Source: an uncultured Alphaproteobacteria bacterium (GTDB taxonomy: Bacteria; Pseudomonadota; Alphaproteobacteria; Rhizobiales; Aestuariivirgaceae). Taken from it: DNA of 44,711 nt. Numbering within the stretch: the stretch's first letter is position 1; each line of letters opens with the position of its first letter. This document shows positions 27,954 through 36,335 of this stretch, in pieces. A program made the position numbers and the translations under genes. The stretch covers positions 1 through 44,711 of the forward strand of contig CALMUW010000115.1 of assembly GCA_937872985.1 (NCBI GenBank). The letters are read 5' to 3'. The notes beneath the pieces are model-generated. The model saw only the letters and a list, made by a program, of their open reading frames with translations, did no database searches and was not told the DNA's origin.

Positions 27954-29267
27954 TCACGGGATCTGGAACTCGCGCACCAGGCGCTGAATTTTGCGCCCCG
28001 TGGGGTCGGGCAGACTGTCCACCTCCCTGAAAACCACTGATGTTCCCGCAGGCATGACGGCACGGATCAGGGTGCGAAGGTGGTCAAAGGCGGCCTTGGA
28101 GACTTCACCATCGGGGATGTAGCGCAACTCCAGCGCCAGGGGCGTGGTCTGGGCGATCTGGTAGGCCTTGCAGTCCAGCGTGGCGACGATGGCCTCATGA
28201 TCGAAGAGCGGTGGAATCCTGGTGCCGTCCGGCCCCAGAAACAGGGGAAACTGCCGCCCGGTGAGACGGTCGATGGTTGGCAGGGTGCGGCCACAGGAAC
28301 AGGCGTTCCCCGCCACGGCGAGGTCGCCGATCTCATAGCGGATCAGCGGCTGTGACGTGAGCAGGAAGGGGGTGACCAGAACCCGGCCTTCCTGTCCGGG
28401 CTGAACCGGGCGGTTATCCTTGCCGACGATTTCCACCAGCATCTGTTCGGCATTGATGTGGTAGCTGCCATGCTCGCATTGCCCGGCGATGCGGCCCGTC
28501 TCCTCGCTGCTGTAGGTATCGGTGCAGCGCGCGCCGAAACTTTCGCCGATGATGCGGCGTTGGGCGGGATCGACCTCGACACCGAAGAACATGACAGCGC
28601 TGAAGCGCAGGGGCCGGGCACGCTTCAGGTTCACGCGGGCAAGGATCTCCAGCAGGACGACATTGCCGCCCAGGGCCTGAACACCTTCCGCCGCGATCAC
28701 ATCGAGCAGGGCAGGCGCAGGCAGGGTGCGACGCAGGAGAAGGCGGCGGCCGCTGCCCCTGATGGCCGGGTCGCGGATCGGCAGGGTGTGCACGTTGACA
28801 TCGGGCGGCAGGTGATCGGGAAAATGTGGTGCCAGGCTGGCGAAGGTCATATCGGGCAACACCCCGGCCCATTGGGCGAAGCGGCTGCCCGCGGTCAGGG
28901 TTGATTGCTTGTAAAGGTCATTCTGGCGCAGGCACACCGGCACGCCGGTGGAGCCGGAGGTGGCGGCGTCGCGCACCACGCCGTGACCTTGCGGCAGGCG
29001 GCGGGCACAGATTTCCTTGCCATGGTCGCGCAATTCGGCACGGGTCAAAACCGGAACCTCAGGCCAGCGTGACCAGTCGATCGCGCCGCTGTGGTCAAAC
29101 AGGATATCCAGCCGACCTTCGTAGAAGGGCACTTCTTTCCGGGCATGGGCGATGAGCTGCGCCAACTGGCTTTCCTGATAGGCGCGCAGCTTCGCCACTG
29201 GCCAATACTGGCTGTGCTGGAGCATGTCGAAGATCTGGGCCTGAAGGCTTGCCATGGCGGTCATCAT
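27954..29267 (-). CDS. PaaK-like adenylate-forming CoA ligase
   Basis: ANL-superfamily enzyme of the phenylacetate-CoA ligase/CapK type, about 437 residues. The ATP loop TSGSTGVP lies near 103-110; YSSEETG follows in the core; GDLAVAGNACSCGRTLP and DRLTGR mark the hinge towards the C-terminal domain. Carboxylate activation to an acyl-adenylate and then a CoA thioester is expected. No other phenylacetate pathway gene is nearby, so the substrate is open; CapK-type roles in polysaccharide or lipid chemistry are possible. Three nearby ATGs (29267, 29264, 29255) could start it and none has a clear ribosome site. Confidence 0.8.
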   Translation of the reverse strand: MMTAMASLQAQIFDMLQHSQYWPVAKLRAYQESQLAQLIAHARKEVPFYEGRLDILFDHSGAIDWSRWPEVPVLTRAELRDHGKEICARRLPQGHGVVRDAATSGSTGVPVCLRQNDLYKQSTLTAGSRFAQWAGVLPDMTFASLAPHFPDHLPPDVNVHTLPIRDPAIRGSGRRLLLRRTLPAPALLDVIAAEGVQALGGNVVLLEILARVNLKRARPLRFSAVMFFGVEVDPAQRRIIGESFGARCTDTYSSEETGRIAGQCEHGSYHINAEQMLVEIVGKDNRPVQPGQEGRVLVTPFLLTSQPLIRYEIGDLAVAGNACSCGRTLPTIDRLTGRQFPLFLGPDGTRIPPLFDHEAIVATLDCKAYQIAQTTPLALELRYIPDGEVSKAAFDHLRTLIRAVMPAGTSVVFREVDSLPDPTGRKIQRLVREFQIP

Positions 29268-29483
29268 AGGCGGAAAGCAGCGCTGACGGCGAGGCCCGGA
29301 AAATCCACCTGTCAAGCAAAACACGCCGGGCAAAGCTGCGGCAGACTGCCCGGAAAGGACCCTTGCCAAATGGCCGAAACGGCGCAACCATGGGGCAAAC
29401 GGTATGGCCCACGTCGCGGGCCCAAGAACCCGCACAAGGGCGATCCCGGGACACATTCAGTTCAGTCTCAGGAGGAGCGGGTT

Positions 29484-31541
29484 ATGGGTAACGCACAGGC
29501 AAGACGAGCCACGGGGTCACGGTGTATCGCCATCGTGGGCCCCTATCTTTCCGGCAAAACGACGCTGCTGGAAGCCATTCTGCACCGGAGTGGCACCATT
29601 CCCCGACAGGGCACCGCCGCCGACAAGTCCATGATCGGTGACGCCAGCCCGGAAGCCAAGGCCCATGGCATGAGCGTTGAACTCAACGCCGCCACGACCG
29701 ACTTCATGGGCGAGAAATTCACCTTCATCGACTGCCCCGGCTCGGTGGAATTCGCCGAGGAAGCGCGCGCCGCATTGCTGGGTTGCGACGCTGCCCTGGT
29801 GGTGTGCGAGGCTGACGAAAAGAAGGTTCCGGCGCTGCAACTCATCCTCAAGCAGCTCGATGAAATCGGCATGCCGCGCTTCATCTTCATCAACAAGATC
29901 GACAAGACCACGGTGTCGCCGCACGACGTGCTGACCTATCTCCAGCCCGCTTCCTCGACGCCGCTGGTCCTGCGGCAGTTGCCGATCTGGAACAATGGCA
30001 TCATCTCGGGCTACATAGATCTGGCGCTGGAGCGGGCCTTCGTTTACCGCGAACACGCCGACAGCCAGGTGGTGGAGATTCCCGCCGACATGACGGCGGG
30101 CGAAAAGACCGAGCGCTTCTCGATGATGGAGCGGCTGGCCGACCACGATGACGAATTGATGGAGCAATTGCTGGGCGACATCGAGCCGCCCAAGGACAAG
30201 GTGTTTCAGGACCTGGCCAAGGAAATGTCGGACGGCCAGATCACCCCGGTGTTCTTCGGGTCGGCGGCGCATGGCAATGGCATCGGCCGCCTGCTGAAGG
30301 CCATCCGCCACGAAGCGCCCAATGTGGCGGTGCTGGCGGAGCGGCTTGGCCTCAAGAGCGCGGGCACCACGGCCCTCATCCTCAAGAGCCTGCACACGGC
30401 GCACGGCGGCAAGCTGTCGCTCGCCCGCATCCTGCAAGGAGACGTGGCCGATGGCGCGGTGTTCTACGGCAAGAACGGTCAGGAGGCGCGCACCGCCGGA
30501 GTCTTCGCCATGCTGGGCCAGACGCCGCGCAAGATCGCCGGCGCCGCCGCCGGTGACACGGTGGCGCTGGGCCGCCTCGACAACATGGCGACCGGCGAAA
30601 CCATTTCCACCACCAAGGGGTCGACGGCGCAGCTTATTGACGCCGCGCCGCCGCCGCCGGTCTATGGCCTGGCCATTTCGGTGACCGACCGCAAGGACGA
30701 GGTGAAGCTGACCACCGCCGTGCACAAGCTGATGGAGGAGGATCCCTCGCTGTCGCTGGAGCACAATCCGGGCACGCGCGAGATGGTGCTGTGGGGCCAG
30801 GGCGACATGCACCTGCGCGTCGCCATGGAGAAGCTCGAAGGCAAATACGGCGTGCACGCCCAGTCGCGGCCGCGCCGCATCGGCTACAAGGAAACCATCC
30901 GCAAGGCGACGCAAATCCGCGGGCGGCACAAGAAGCAGTCCGGCGGCCATGGCCAGTATGGCGACATCGTGGTGGAGATCGAACCGCTGGCGCGCGGCTC
31001 GGGCTTCGTGTTCTCGGACACGATCACCGGCGGCGTGGTGCCCAAGCAATATATCCCGGCGGTGGAGAACGGCATCCGCGAATGGCTGGGGCAGGGGCCG
31101 CTCGGCTTCGAGGTGGTGGACTTCAAGGTCAACCTGTCGGACGGCAGCTATCATGATGTCGACTCCTCGGAAATGGCCTTCAAGCAGGCGGCGCGCATCG
31201 CCATGAACGATGGCTTCGTGAACTGCTCGTCGGTGTTGCTGGAACCGATCGTGGCGGTGGACGTGCATGTGCCTGCCGAGGCCACGCCGCGCGTCAACCA
31301 GATCGTCACCGGCCACCGCGGCCAGTTGCTCGGCTTTGATGGCCGCCCCGGCTGGCCGGGCTGGGAAACGGTGAAGGGCCTGCTGCCGGAGTCCGAGATC
31401 GGCTCGCTGATCGTGGAACTGCGCTCGGCCACCTCGGGCGTCGGCACCTTCACCTTCCAGCACGACCATCTGGCGGAACTGACGGGCCGCAGTGCCGATC
31501 AGGTCATCGCGGCAAGAAAGGCTGACCTCGAAAAGAACTGA
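29484..31541 (+). CDS. Elongation factor G-like translational GTPase paralogue
   Basis: A 685-residue EF-G paralogue with G domain, domain II and EF-G domains III-V. The P-loop is GPYLSGKT (19-26) and NKID is at 137-140. The switch II box reads DCPGSVEF (83-90), where canonical EF-G has DTPGHVDF: the catalytic histidine is replaced by serine at 87. GTP hydrolysis is therefore expected to be slow or differently triggered. AGGAGG precedes the ATG; a longer in-frame start at 29370 lacks one. It stands apart from any str operon, so it is not the housekeeping fusA. Confidence 0.92.
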   Translation: MGNAQARRATGSRCIAIVGPYLSGKTTLLEAILHRSGTIPRQGTAADKSMIGDASPEAKAHGMSVELNAATTDFMGEKFTFIDCPGSVEFAEEARAALLGCDAALVVCEADEKKVPALQLILKQLDEIGMPRFIFINKIDKTTVSPHDVLTYLQPASSTPLVLRQLPIWNNGIISGYIDLALERAFVYREHADSQVVEIPADMTAGEKTERFSMMERLADHDDELMEQLLGDIEPPKDKVFQDLAKEMSDGQITPVFFGSAAHGNGIGRLLKAIRHEAPNVAVLAERLGLKSAGTTALILKSLHTAHGGKLSLARILQGDVADGAVFYGKNGQEARTAGVFAMLGQTPRKIAGAAAGDTVALGRLDNMATGETISTTKGSTAQLIDAAPPPPVYGLAISVTDRKDEVKLTTAVHKLMEEDPSLSLEHNPGTREMVLWGQGDMHLRVAMEKLEGKYGVHAQSRPRRIGYKETIRKATQIRGRHKKQSGGHGQYGDIVVEIEPLARGSGFVFSDTITGGVVPKQYIPAVENGIREWLGQGPLGFEVVDFKVNLSDGSYHDVDSSEMAFKQAARIAMNDGFVNCSSVLLEPIVAVDVHVPAEATPRVNQIVTGHRGQLLGFDGRPGWPGWETVKGLLPESEIGSLIVELRSATSGVGTFTFQHDHLAELTGRSADQVIAARKADLEKN

Positions 31542-31571
31542 TCTCCCGGTTGCTCGGGATGGCGACGACGG

Positions 31572-31603
31572 GGCCCCGGGGTTAAGCCGGGGCCTCGCTT
31601 TTT
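31572..31603 (+). terminator. Intrinsic terminator of the EF-G-like gene
   Basis: GGCCCCGG (31572-31579) pairs with CCGGGGCC (31587-31594); TCGC then five T residues follow. Confidence 0.8.
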
Positions 31604-31655
31604 GTTGACGCGGCCCCCCATTGCGGCGCGCCCGGAAAGCCTTAGCCTGGGTGCC

Positions 31656-32594
31656 ATGGTTCCGCCCCGGCCCGCCCTCATTCGCCGCCCCTTCTGGCAT
31701 CTGCCGGAGCATCTCGCCACGCCGGAGCAGGTCTGGCTGTCGCGGCGGCAGGTGCTCACGGGGGCGGGCGCGCTGGCGGCGGTTTTGGCCTTTCCCCGGC
31801 GGCTGCGCGCCGCCAGCGACGAGCCGGTGGCCACCCCGGAAGACATCGCCATCAGCGTCAACAATTTCGTCGAGTTCAGCACCAGCAAGAAGCCGGGCCG
31901 TGCGGCCCAGCGGCTGGTGACCAGGCCCTGGACCGTCACGGTGGATGGCGAGGTGGAACAGCCGCTCAGCCTGGGGCTGGACGATCTGGTGAAGAAGCTG
32001 CCCATCGAGGACCGGCTCTACCGCCACCGCTGCGTGGAGACCTGGGCGCTGGTGGTGCCGTGGCGCGGCTTTGCCTTTCATCATCTGGCCAAGCTGGCGA
32101 GGCCGAAGGCAAACGCCAGATACGTGAAGTTCACCACCTTCCACAATCCCGCCTGGGCGCCGCGCCAGAAGCCAAGCTGGTTTTCCTCCATGCCCTGGCC
32201 CTATAGCGAGGGCCTGACCATCGCCGAGGCGCTGCATGGCCTCACCTTCATCGCCACCGGGGCCTATGGCCGCGATGATCTGGCCAATGTCATGGGCGCG
32301 CCCTTGCGCCTGGTGGTGCCGTGGAAATACGGCTTCAAGTCGGCCAAGAGCATCGACCGCATCACCTTCCTCGCCGAGAAGCCCACGAGCTTCTGGGAGG
32401 AGTTGCAGGGCGATGAATACGGCTTCTGGGCCAATATCAATCCCAAGGTGGATCATCCGCGCTGGAGCCAGGCCGAGGAGCGGCAGTTGGGCACGGAAGA
32501 CTATTACCCGACGCGGCTCTACAACGGTTATGCCGAAGCGGTGGCACCGCTCTATGCCGGGCTTCACCTGCCGGACGAGGTCTTATTCCGCTAA
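31656..32594 (+). CDS. msrP: Protein-methionine-sulfoxide reductase catalytic subunit
   Basis: Periplasmic molybdopterin enzyme (formerly YedY) that repairs oxidised methionines in exported proteins. The 312-residue precursor has a Tat signal (SRRQVLTGAGALAAVLA, residues 29-45). The molybdenum-coordinating cysteine is Cys126 in RHRCVETWA, and PWKYGFKS and the ANINPKVDHPRWSQA region match the family. The membrane heme partner MsrQ normally sits next to msrP; here the following gene is a LysE-type exporter, so the electron donor must be encoded elsewhere. Confidence 0.93.
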   Translation: MVPPRPALIRRPFWHLPEHLATPEQVWLSRRQVLTGAGALAAVLAFPRRLRAASDEPVATPEDIAISVNNFVEFSTSKKPGRAAQRLVTRPWTVTVDGEVEQPLSLGLDDLVKKLPIEDRLYRHRCVETWALVVPWRGFAFHHLAKLARPKANARYVKFTTFHNPAWAPRQKPSWFSSMPWPYSEGLTIAEALHGLTFIATGAYGRDDLANVMGAPLRLVVPWKYGFKSAKSIDRITFLAEKPTSFWEELQGDEYGFWANINPKVDHPRWSQAEERQLGTEDYYPTRLYNGYAEAVAPLYAGLHLPDEVLFR

Positions 32595-32637
32595 GTGGAC
32601 CTATGCGGGCGGGCTTCCTTCCGCCTAAGTCCTGGCC

Positions 32638-33237
32638 ATGAGTTTCGACACCTTTCTGGCCTTCATTGCCTTCACCCTTACGGCGGGACTGACGCCGGGG
32701 CCGAACAACATGATGCTCATGGCGTCGGGGGTGAACTATGGCTTCCGCCGCACCCTGCCGCACATGGCGGGGGTGATCGGGGGCTTCACCCTGATGACGC
32801 TGCTGCTGGGGCTTGGTCTTGGGCAATTGTTCACGGCCTATCCGGCGGCGCATACGGTGCTCAAGGTTGCGGGCGGGACGTATCTTCTGTTCCTGGCGTG
32901 GAAGGTGGCCACGGCAGCCCGGGTGGAGGAGGGGGAGATCGCCGCCGGCGCGCCCATGACCTTCGTGCAGGCGGTGCTGTTCCAGTGGGTCAACATCAAG
33001 GCCTGGTTCATGGGCATCACGGCGCTGGCGACCTATACGGTGGCCACGCGCTATGCCGCGGGCGTGGCCATCATCGTGGCGGTGTTTTTCCTGAACAGCA
33101 TCTTCACGTCCATTCTCTGGACGCTGTTCGGCACGGGGCTCAGACATATTCTCGCCGACCCGCGCTATTACCGCTGGATCAACCGGGGCCTCGGTCTGGC
33201 GCTGGTGCTGTCGCTGTGGCCCATGCTGAAGCACTGA
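32638..33237 (+). CDS. LysE/RhtB family amino acid exporter
   Basis: The 199-residue inner membrane protein has about six helices and the family hallmark near its start: TLTAGLTPGPNNMMLMASGVNYGFRRTLPHMAGVIGG. FQWVNIKAWFMG is the second typical block. Members export amino acids such as homoserine, threonine or lysine; the substrate here cannot be told. It follows msrP after 43 bases and is followed by a hairpin shared with the converging malyl-CoA lyase gene. Confidence 0.88.
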   Translation: MSFDTFLAFIAFTLTAGLTPGPNNMMLMASGVNYGFRRTLPHMAGVIGGFTLMTLLLGLGLGQLFTAYPAAHTVLKVAGGTYLLFLAWKVATAARVEEGEIAAGAPMTFVQAVLFQWVNIKAWFMGITALATYTVATRYAAGVAIIVAVFFLNSIFTSILWTLFGTGLRHILADPRYYRWINRGLGLALVLSLWPMLKH

Positions 33238-33243
33238 CAGGAA

Positions 33244-33271
33244 ACGGCCCCGCCCAGGCAGGCGAGGCCGT
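33244..33271. terminator. Hairpin between converging lysE-type and mcl genes
   Basis: ACGGCCCCGCC (33244-33254) pairs with GGCGAGGCCGT (33261-33271) with one mismatch. On the minus strand the stem is followed by TTTCC, so it could end the malyl-CoA lyase transcript; a T run is missing on the plus strand. Confidence 0.45.
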
Positions 33272-33292
33272 CATTCATCCGTGTCCGGACGA

Positions 33293-34270
33293 TTACATCG
33301 CGGCGATCTGCTCGGCCTTCTTCACCAGAACCTGGGCCTGGCGGATGGAGGCATAGTCGATCAACCGGCCATCGAGCGAGACGGCACCATGGCCCTTGGC
33401 TTCGGCATCGGCCATGGCGGCGATGATGCGGCGAGCCTGGGCGACATCGGCCTCGGAGGGCGAGAAGACCTCGTTGCCGAGCGCGATCTGCGAGGGATGG
33501 ATGGCCCATTTGCCCTCACAGCCTAAGACGGCGGCGCGGCGGGCCGCGGCCTTGTAGCCCTCGCCGTCGGAATAATTGCCATAGGGCCCGTCAATGGCGC
33601 GCAGGCCATTGGCGCGGGCGGCGACGACGAAGCGCGACAACGCATAGTGCCACATGTCGCCCCAGTGGCTGGCGCGGGTTCCGGCCTCGTCGGCGTCGGT
33701 CAGGATGGCGTAGTTGGGGTTGGCTCCGCCGATGGAGGTGGTGCGGGCGCGGGTGGAGGCGGCATAGTCGGCCACCCCGAAGTGGAGCGATTCATTGCGC
33801 GGCGAGGCGGCGGCAATGGCGCTGATGTTCTGCATGCCCAGCGCGGTTTCGATGATCAGTTCAAAGCCGATGCGCTTCTTGCGGCCCATGGCGTTTTCAA
33901 TCTGCGTCACCAGCATGTCGAGCGCATAGACATCCTCGGCGGTGCCGACCTTGGGGATCATGATGACGTCAAGGCGCTCGGAGCAATTTTCCAGCAGGTC
34001 GACCACATCGCGATACATGAAATGGGTATCGGGCGCGTTGATGCGCACCGACATGAGCTTCGTGCCCCAGTCGATGTCGCCCAGCGCCTGCACGATGTTC
34101 TTGCGGGCCTGCGGCTTGTCGGCGGGGGCCACGGCATCTTCGAGATCAAGGAAGATGGCGTCGGCGGCGGACCGCGCGGCCTTTTCAAACAGCTTGGTCT
34201 GCGAGCCGGGAACGGCCAGTTCGGAACGGTTGAGGCGGTCGGGCGCCTCGCGCACGGTCTTGAAGCTCAT
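33293..34270 (-). CDS. mcl1: L-malyl-CoA/beta-methylmalyl-CoA lyase
   Basis: CitE/HpcH-type lyase splitting malyl-CoA into acetyl-CoA and glyoxylate, and beta-methylmalyl-CoA into propionyl-CoA and glyoxylate; part of the ethylmalonyl-CoA pathway or serine cycle. The 325-residue protein has FLDLEDAVAP, VRINAPDT, IMIPKVGTAEDVYAL, FELIIETALG, GKWAIHPSQI and a C-terminal IRQAQVLVKKAEQI segment characteristic of Mcl. GGAGG precedes the ATG. The start is fixed by that site and by the conserved MSFK beginning; the open frame extends far upstream but is not coding there. Other pathway genes are not in the window. Confidence 0.9.
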   Translation of the reverse strand: MSFKTVREAPDRLNRSELAVPGSQTKLFEKAARSAADAIFLDLEDAVAPADKPQARKNIVQALGDIDWGTKLMSVRINAPDTHFMYRDVVDLLENCSERLDVIMIPKVGTAEDVYALDMLVTQIENAMGRKKRIGFELIIETALGMQNISAIAAASPRNESLHFGVADYAASTRARTTSIGGANPNYAILTDADEAGTRASHWGDMWHYALSRFVVAARANGLRAIDGPYGNYSDGEGYKAAARRAAVLGCEGKWAIHPSQIALGNEVFSPSEADVAQARRIIAAMADAEAKGHGAVSLDGRLIDYASIRQAQVLVKKAEQIAAM

Positions 34271-34417
34271 GGGTAACCTCCAACTATTGGGCGGTTTTAG
34301 CCCGCCCTTCGCAGGTGCGAAATAGGCCAATGGGCGGGCTGTGGACTGGGGATATTCGGGCCAAGCGGGCCTGTGGGGCCGGGGCTCAGGCGCTATGGTG
34401 CCGCTTTGGGAGAGAGC

Positions 34418-35296
34418 ATGTCTGACAGACCCCTGCCGCCGCGCCATATCGCGCTGGCCATCATGATTGCCGCCGTGTGGGGTTTCAACTTCGTGGCGGT
34501 GCATGTGGGCGTGGCGGAAATGCCGCCCATCCTGCTGGCGTCCTTGCGGTTTTTCATCACGGCGCTGCCGGCGCTGTTCCTGCCCCGGCCCGGCCTTTCC
34601 TGGGGGCGGCTCATCATCGTGGGGCTCAGCCTGTTTGCGGCCCAGTTCGCCTTTCTGTTCACGGGCATGAAACTGGGGATGCCGGCGGGGCTGGCCTCGC
34701 TGGTGTTGCAATCGCAGGCGCTGTTCACCGTGCTGTTCGCCATGCTCTATCTGGGGGAAAGACCGGATCGCAAGCTGCTCATGGGCGGGGCCGTGGCGGC
34801 GGGGGGATTGGGTCTCATTGCGCTCACCGTGGGCTCGGCGGGGGTCACCGGGCTCGGCTTTGCCTTCATCATGCTGGCGGCCATGGCCTGGGGCATTGGC
34901 AATGTGGCGCTGCGGGGGGCGCCGCGCAGCGATCCCCTGGCGCTCATGGGCTGGCTCAGCCTGGTGCCGCCGCTGCCGCTGCTGGTCCTGTCGCTCATGG
35001 TGGAGGGCTGGCAGGCGGACTGGCAGGCGCTCACCCACATGAGCGGGCTGGGGCTGGCGGCACTGCTTTACATCGCGGTCATGTCCACGCTGGTGGGCTA
35101 TGGCGCCTGGGGCTACCTCATGGGCCATTATCCGGCCTCGCGGGTGGCTCCCTTCTCGGTGCTGGTGCCGGTCTTCGGCACATTGTCGGCAGCGCTGGTG
35201 CTGGGCGAGCGCTTTCCGCCCCTGCGCTTTGCCGGCATGGGGCTGATCCTGGCGGGGCTGGTCATCGTATTGTGGCCGAAGCGTATGCGGGGTTGA
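34418..35296 (+). CDS. EamA/DMT family transporter
   Basis: A 292-residue inner membrane protein with ten predicted helices in two EamA repeats. IAAVWGFNFVAVHVG opens the first, and LGERFPPLRFAGMGLILAGLVIV is typical of the second. The likely function is metabolite or amino acid export, as in E. coli EamA (O-acetylserine/cysteine), but specificity cannot be read from sequence. GGGAGAG precedes the ATG. It is divergent from mcl1. A composite repeat begins four bases after its stop. Confidence 0.88.
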   Translation: MSDRPLPPRHIALAIMIAAVWGFNFVAVHVGVAEMPPILLASLRFFITALPALFLPRPGLSWGRLIIVGLSLFAAQFAFLFTGMKLGMPAGLASLVLQSQALFTVLFAMLYLGERPDRKLLMGGAVAAGGLGLIALTVGSAGVTGLGFAFIMLAAMAWGIGNVALRGAPRSDPLALMGWLSLVPPLPLLVLSLMVEGWQADWQALTHMSGLGLAALLYIAVMSTLVGYGAWGYLMGHYPASRVAPFSVLVPVFGTLSAALVLGERFPPLRFAGMGLILAGLVIVLWPKRMRG

Positions 35297-35300
35297 CGTT

Positions 35301-35330
35301 GGCCTCGACGCAATCAAGGCGCATTCCGCT
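35301..35330 (-). repeat. Inverted fragment of a family A repeat
   Basis: GCAATCAAGGCGCATTCCGCTCT is the reverse complement of the 5' arm of family A hairpin 1, with one change; the mirrored arm at 35301-35309 is decayed. It abuts family B copy 1 at a CTAG. Confidence 0.7.
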
Positions 35331-35447
35331 CTAGCGCAACGGACGATCAAATCGGAACGATTTGAGAAAGAAAAGTTGCGCCAACATATTGATTTTCGAG
35401 CAACTTATCGGCGGCAGTTGATTCCAACTGACCGCCGGTTGCTCTAG
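35331..35447 (+). repeat. Two-hairpin intergenic repeat, family B copy 1
   Basis: A 117-base element bounded by CTAG at both ends. Hairpin 1: GCGCAAC...GTTGCGC with an inner CAAATCG-GAA-CGATTTG. Hairpin 2: GAGCAAC...GTTGCTC with an inner stem containing AGTTG-ATTC-CAACT. It is identical to copy 2 (39723-39839) at 111 of 117 positions. Its last bases include the lysR stop codon. Confidence 0.9.
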
Positions 35448-36331
35448 AAACTCCACTCCTTGGCCTTGGAGACGATGAAGTCGCGGAAGACGGTGACGCG
35501 CTTCGTGTCCTTCAGTTCTTCGGGGTAGACGAAATAGGTGTCGAACTGCGGCGCTTCCAGCGGCAGGTCGATCTGCACCAGTTTCAACTCATCGGTGACG
35601 ATGTAATCCGCCAGCGAGCCGATGCCCACACCCGCCTGCACGGCGCGGCGCAGGCCATAGGCATTGTTGACGCGCAGCGCCACCGGGCGCGGATTATCCT
35701 CGTCGCGGCCTGCCGTTTCCAGCCAGTTGAGCGTGGTGAGATAGCCCGGTGCCTGACCGAAGGTGATGATCTTGTGATTGTCGAGATCTTCGATGGATTT
35801 AGGAATGCCGTGGCGCTTCACATAGTCCACCGAGGCATAGATGTGGTGATGCACGGTGAAGAGCTTGCGCTGGATGAGTTCCGGCTGGGTGGGACGGCGC
35901 AGGCGGATGGCGACATCGGCCTCGCGCATGGCGAGGTCAAGCTCGCGGTCCTCCAGCATCAGGGTGACCGAGATGTCGGGGTAAAGCTCGACGAATTCCT
36001 TGATGCGCGGCGTGAGCCAGACGGAGCCCAGGCCCACCGTGGTGGTGATGCGCAATTCGCCTGAAGGCTTCTCACGCGAATCCATCAGGCGCGTCTTGGC
36101 GGCGGCGAGTTTGGCGAAGACATCATGCGCCGTGCGGTAGAGCACCTCGCCCTGTTCGGTGAGGATGAGGCCGCGCGCATGGCGGTGAAACAGCGGCACA
36201 TTGAGGTCGGACTCAAGGGCGCTGATCTGGCGGCTCACCGCCGATTGCGAGAGGGCCAGTTCATGGCCTGCATGGGTGAAGGAACCCGCGTCGGCCACGG
36301 CGTGAAAGATCCTGAGTTTGTCCCAGTCCAT
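35444..36331 (-). CDS. LysR family transcriptional regulator
   Basis: A 295-residue regulator with an N-terminal winged HTH (MDWDKLRIFHAVADAGSFTHAG, recognition helix around LSQSAVSRQISALE) and a periplasmic-binding-like effector domain (RITTTVGLGSVWLTPRIKEF). The ATG lies four bases after the trxB stop on the same strand, so it is co-transcribed with thioredoxin reductase. Effector and targets are unknown; a redox-related role is suggested only by context. The TAG stop codon lies inside the CTAG end of repeat B copy 1. Confidence 0.92.
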   Translation of the reverse strand: MDWDKLRIFHAVADAGSFTHAGHELALSQSAVSRQISALESDLNVPLFHRHARGLILTEQGEVLYRTAHDVFAKLAAAKTRLMDSREKPSGELRITTTVGLGSVWLTPRIKEFVELYPDISVTLMLEDRELDLAMREADVAIRLRRPTQPELIQRKLFTVHHHIYASVDYVKRHGIPKSIEDLDNHKIITFGQAPGYLTTLNWLETAGRDEDNPRPVALRVNNAYGLRRAVQAGVGIGSLADYIVTDELKLVQIDLPLEAPQFDTYFVYPEELKDTKRVTVFRDFIVSKAKEWSF

Positions 36332-36335
36332 GTGA

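Noticed and set aside
29517..32567. A 1016-codon open frame on the minus strand.
   Set aside because: It runs antisense to the clearly conserved EF-G-like and msrP genes; its translation is His/Arg/Ala-rich with no domain, as expected from the shadow of GC-rich codons.
34271..35350. An upstream extension of the malyl-CoA lyase frame giving a 685-residue protein.
   Set aside because: The extension is antisense to the EamA transporter gene, is compositionally odd, and the lyase has a good ribosome site at its own ATG.
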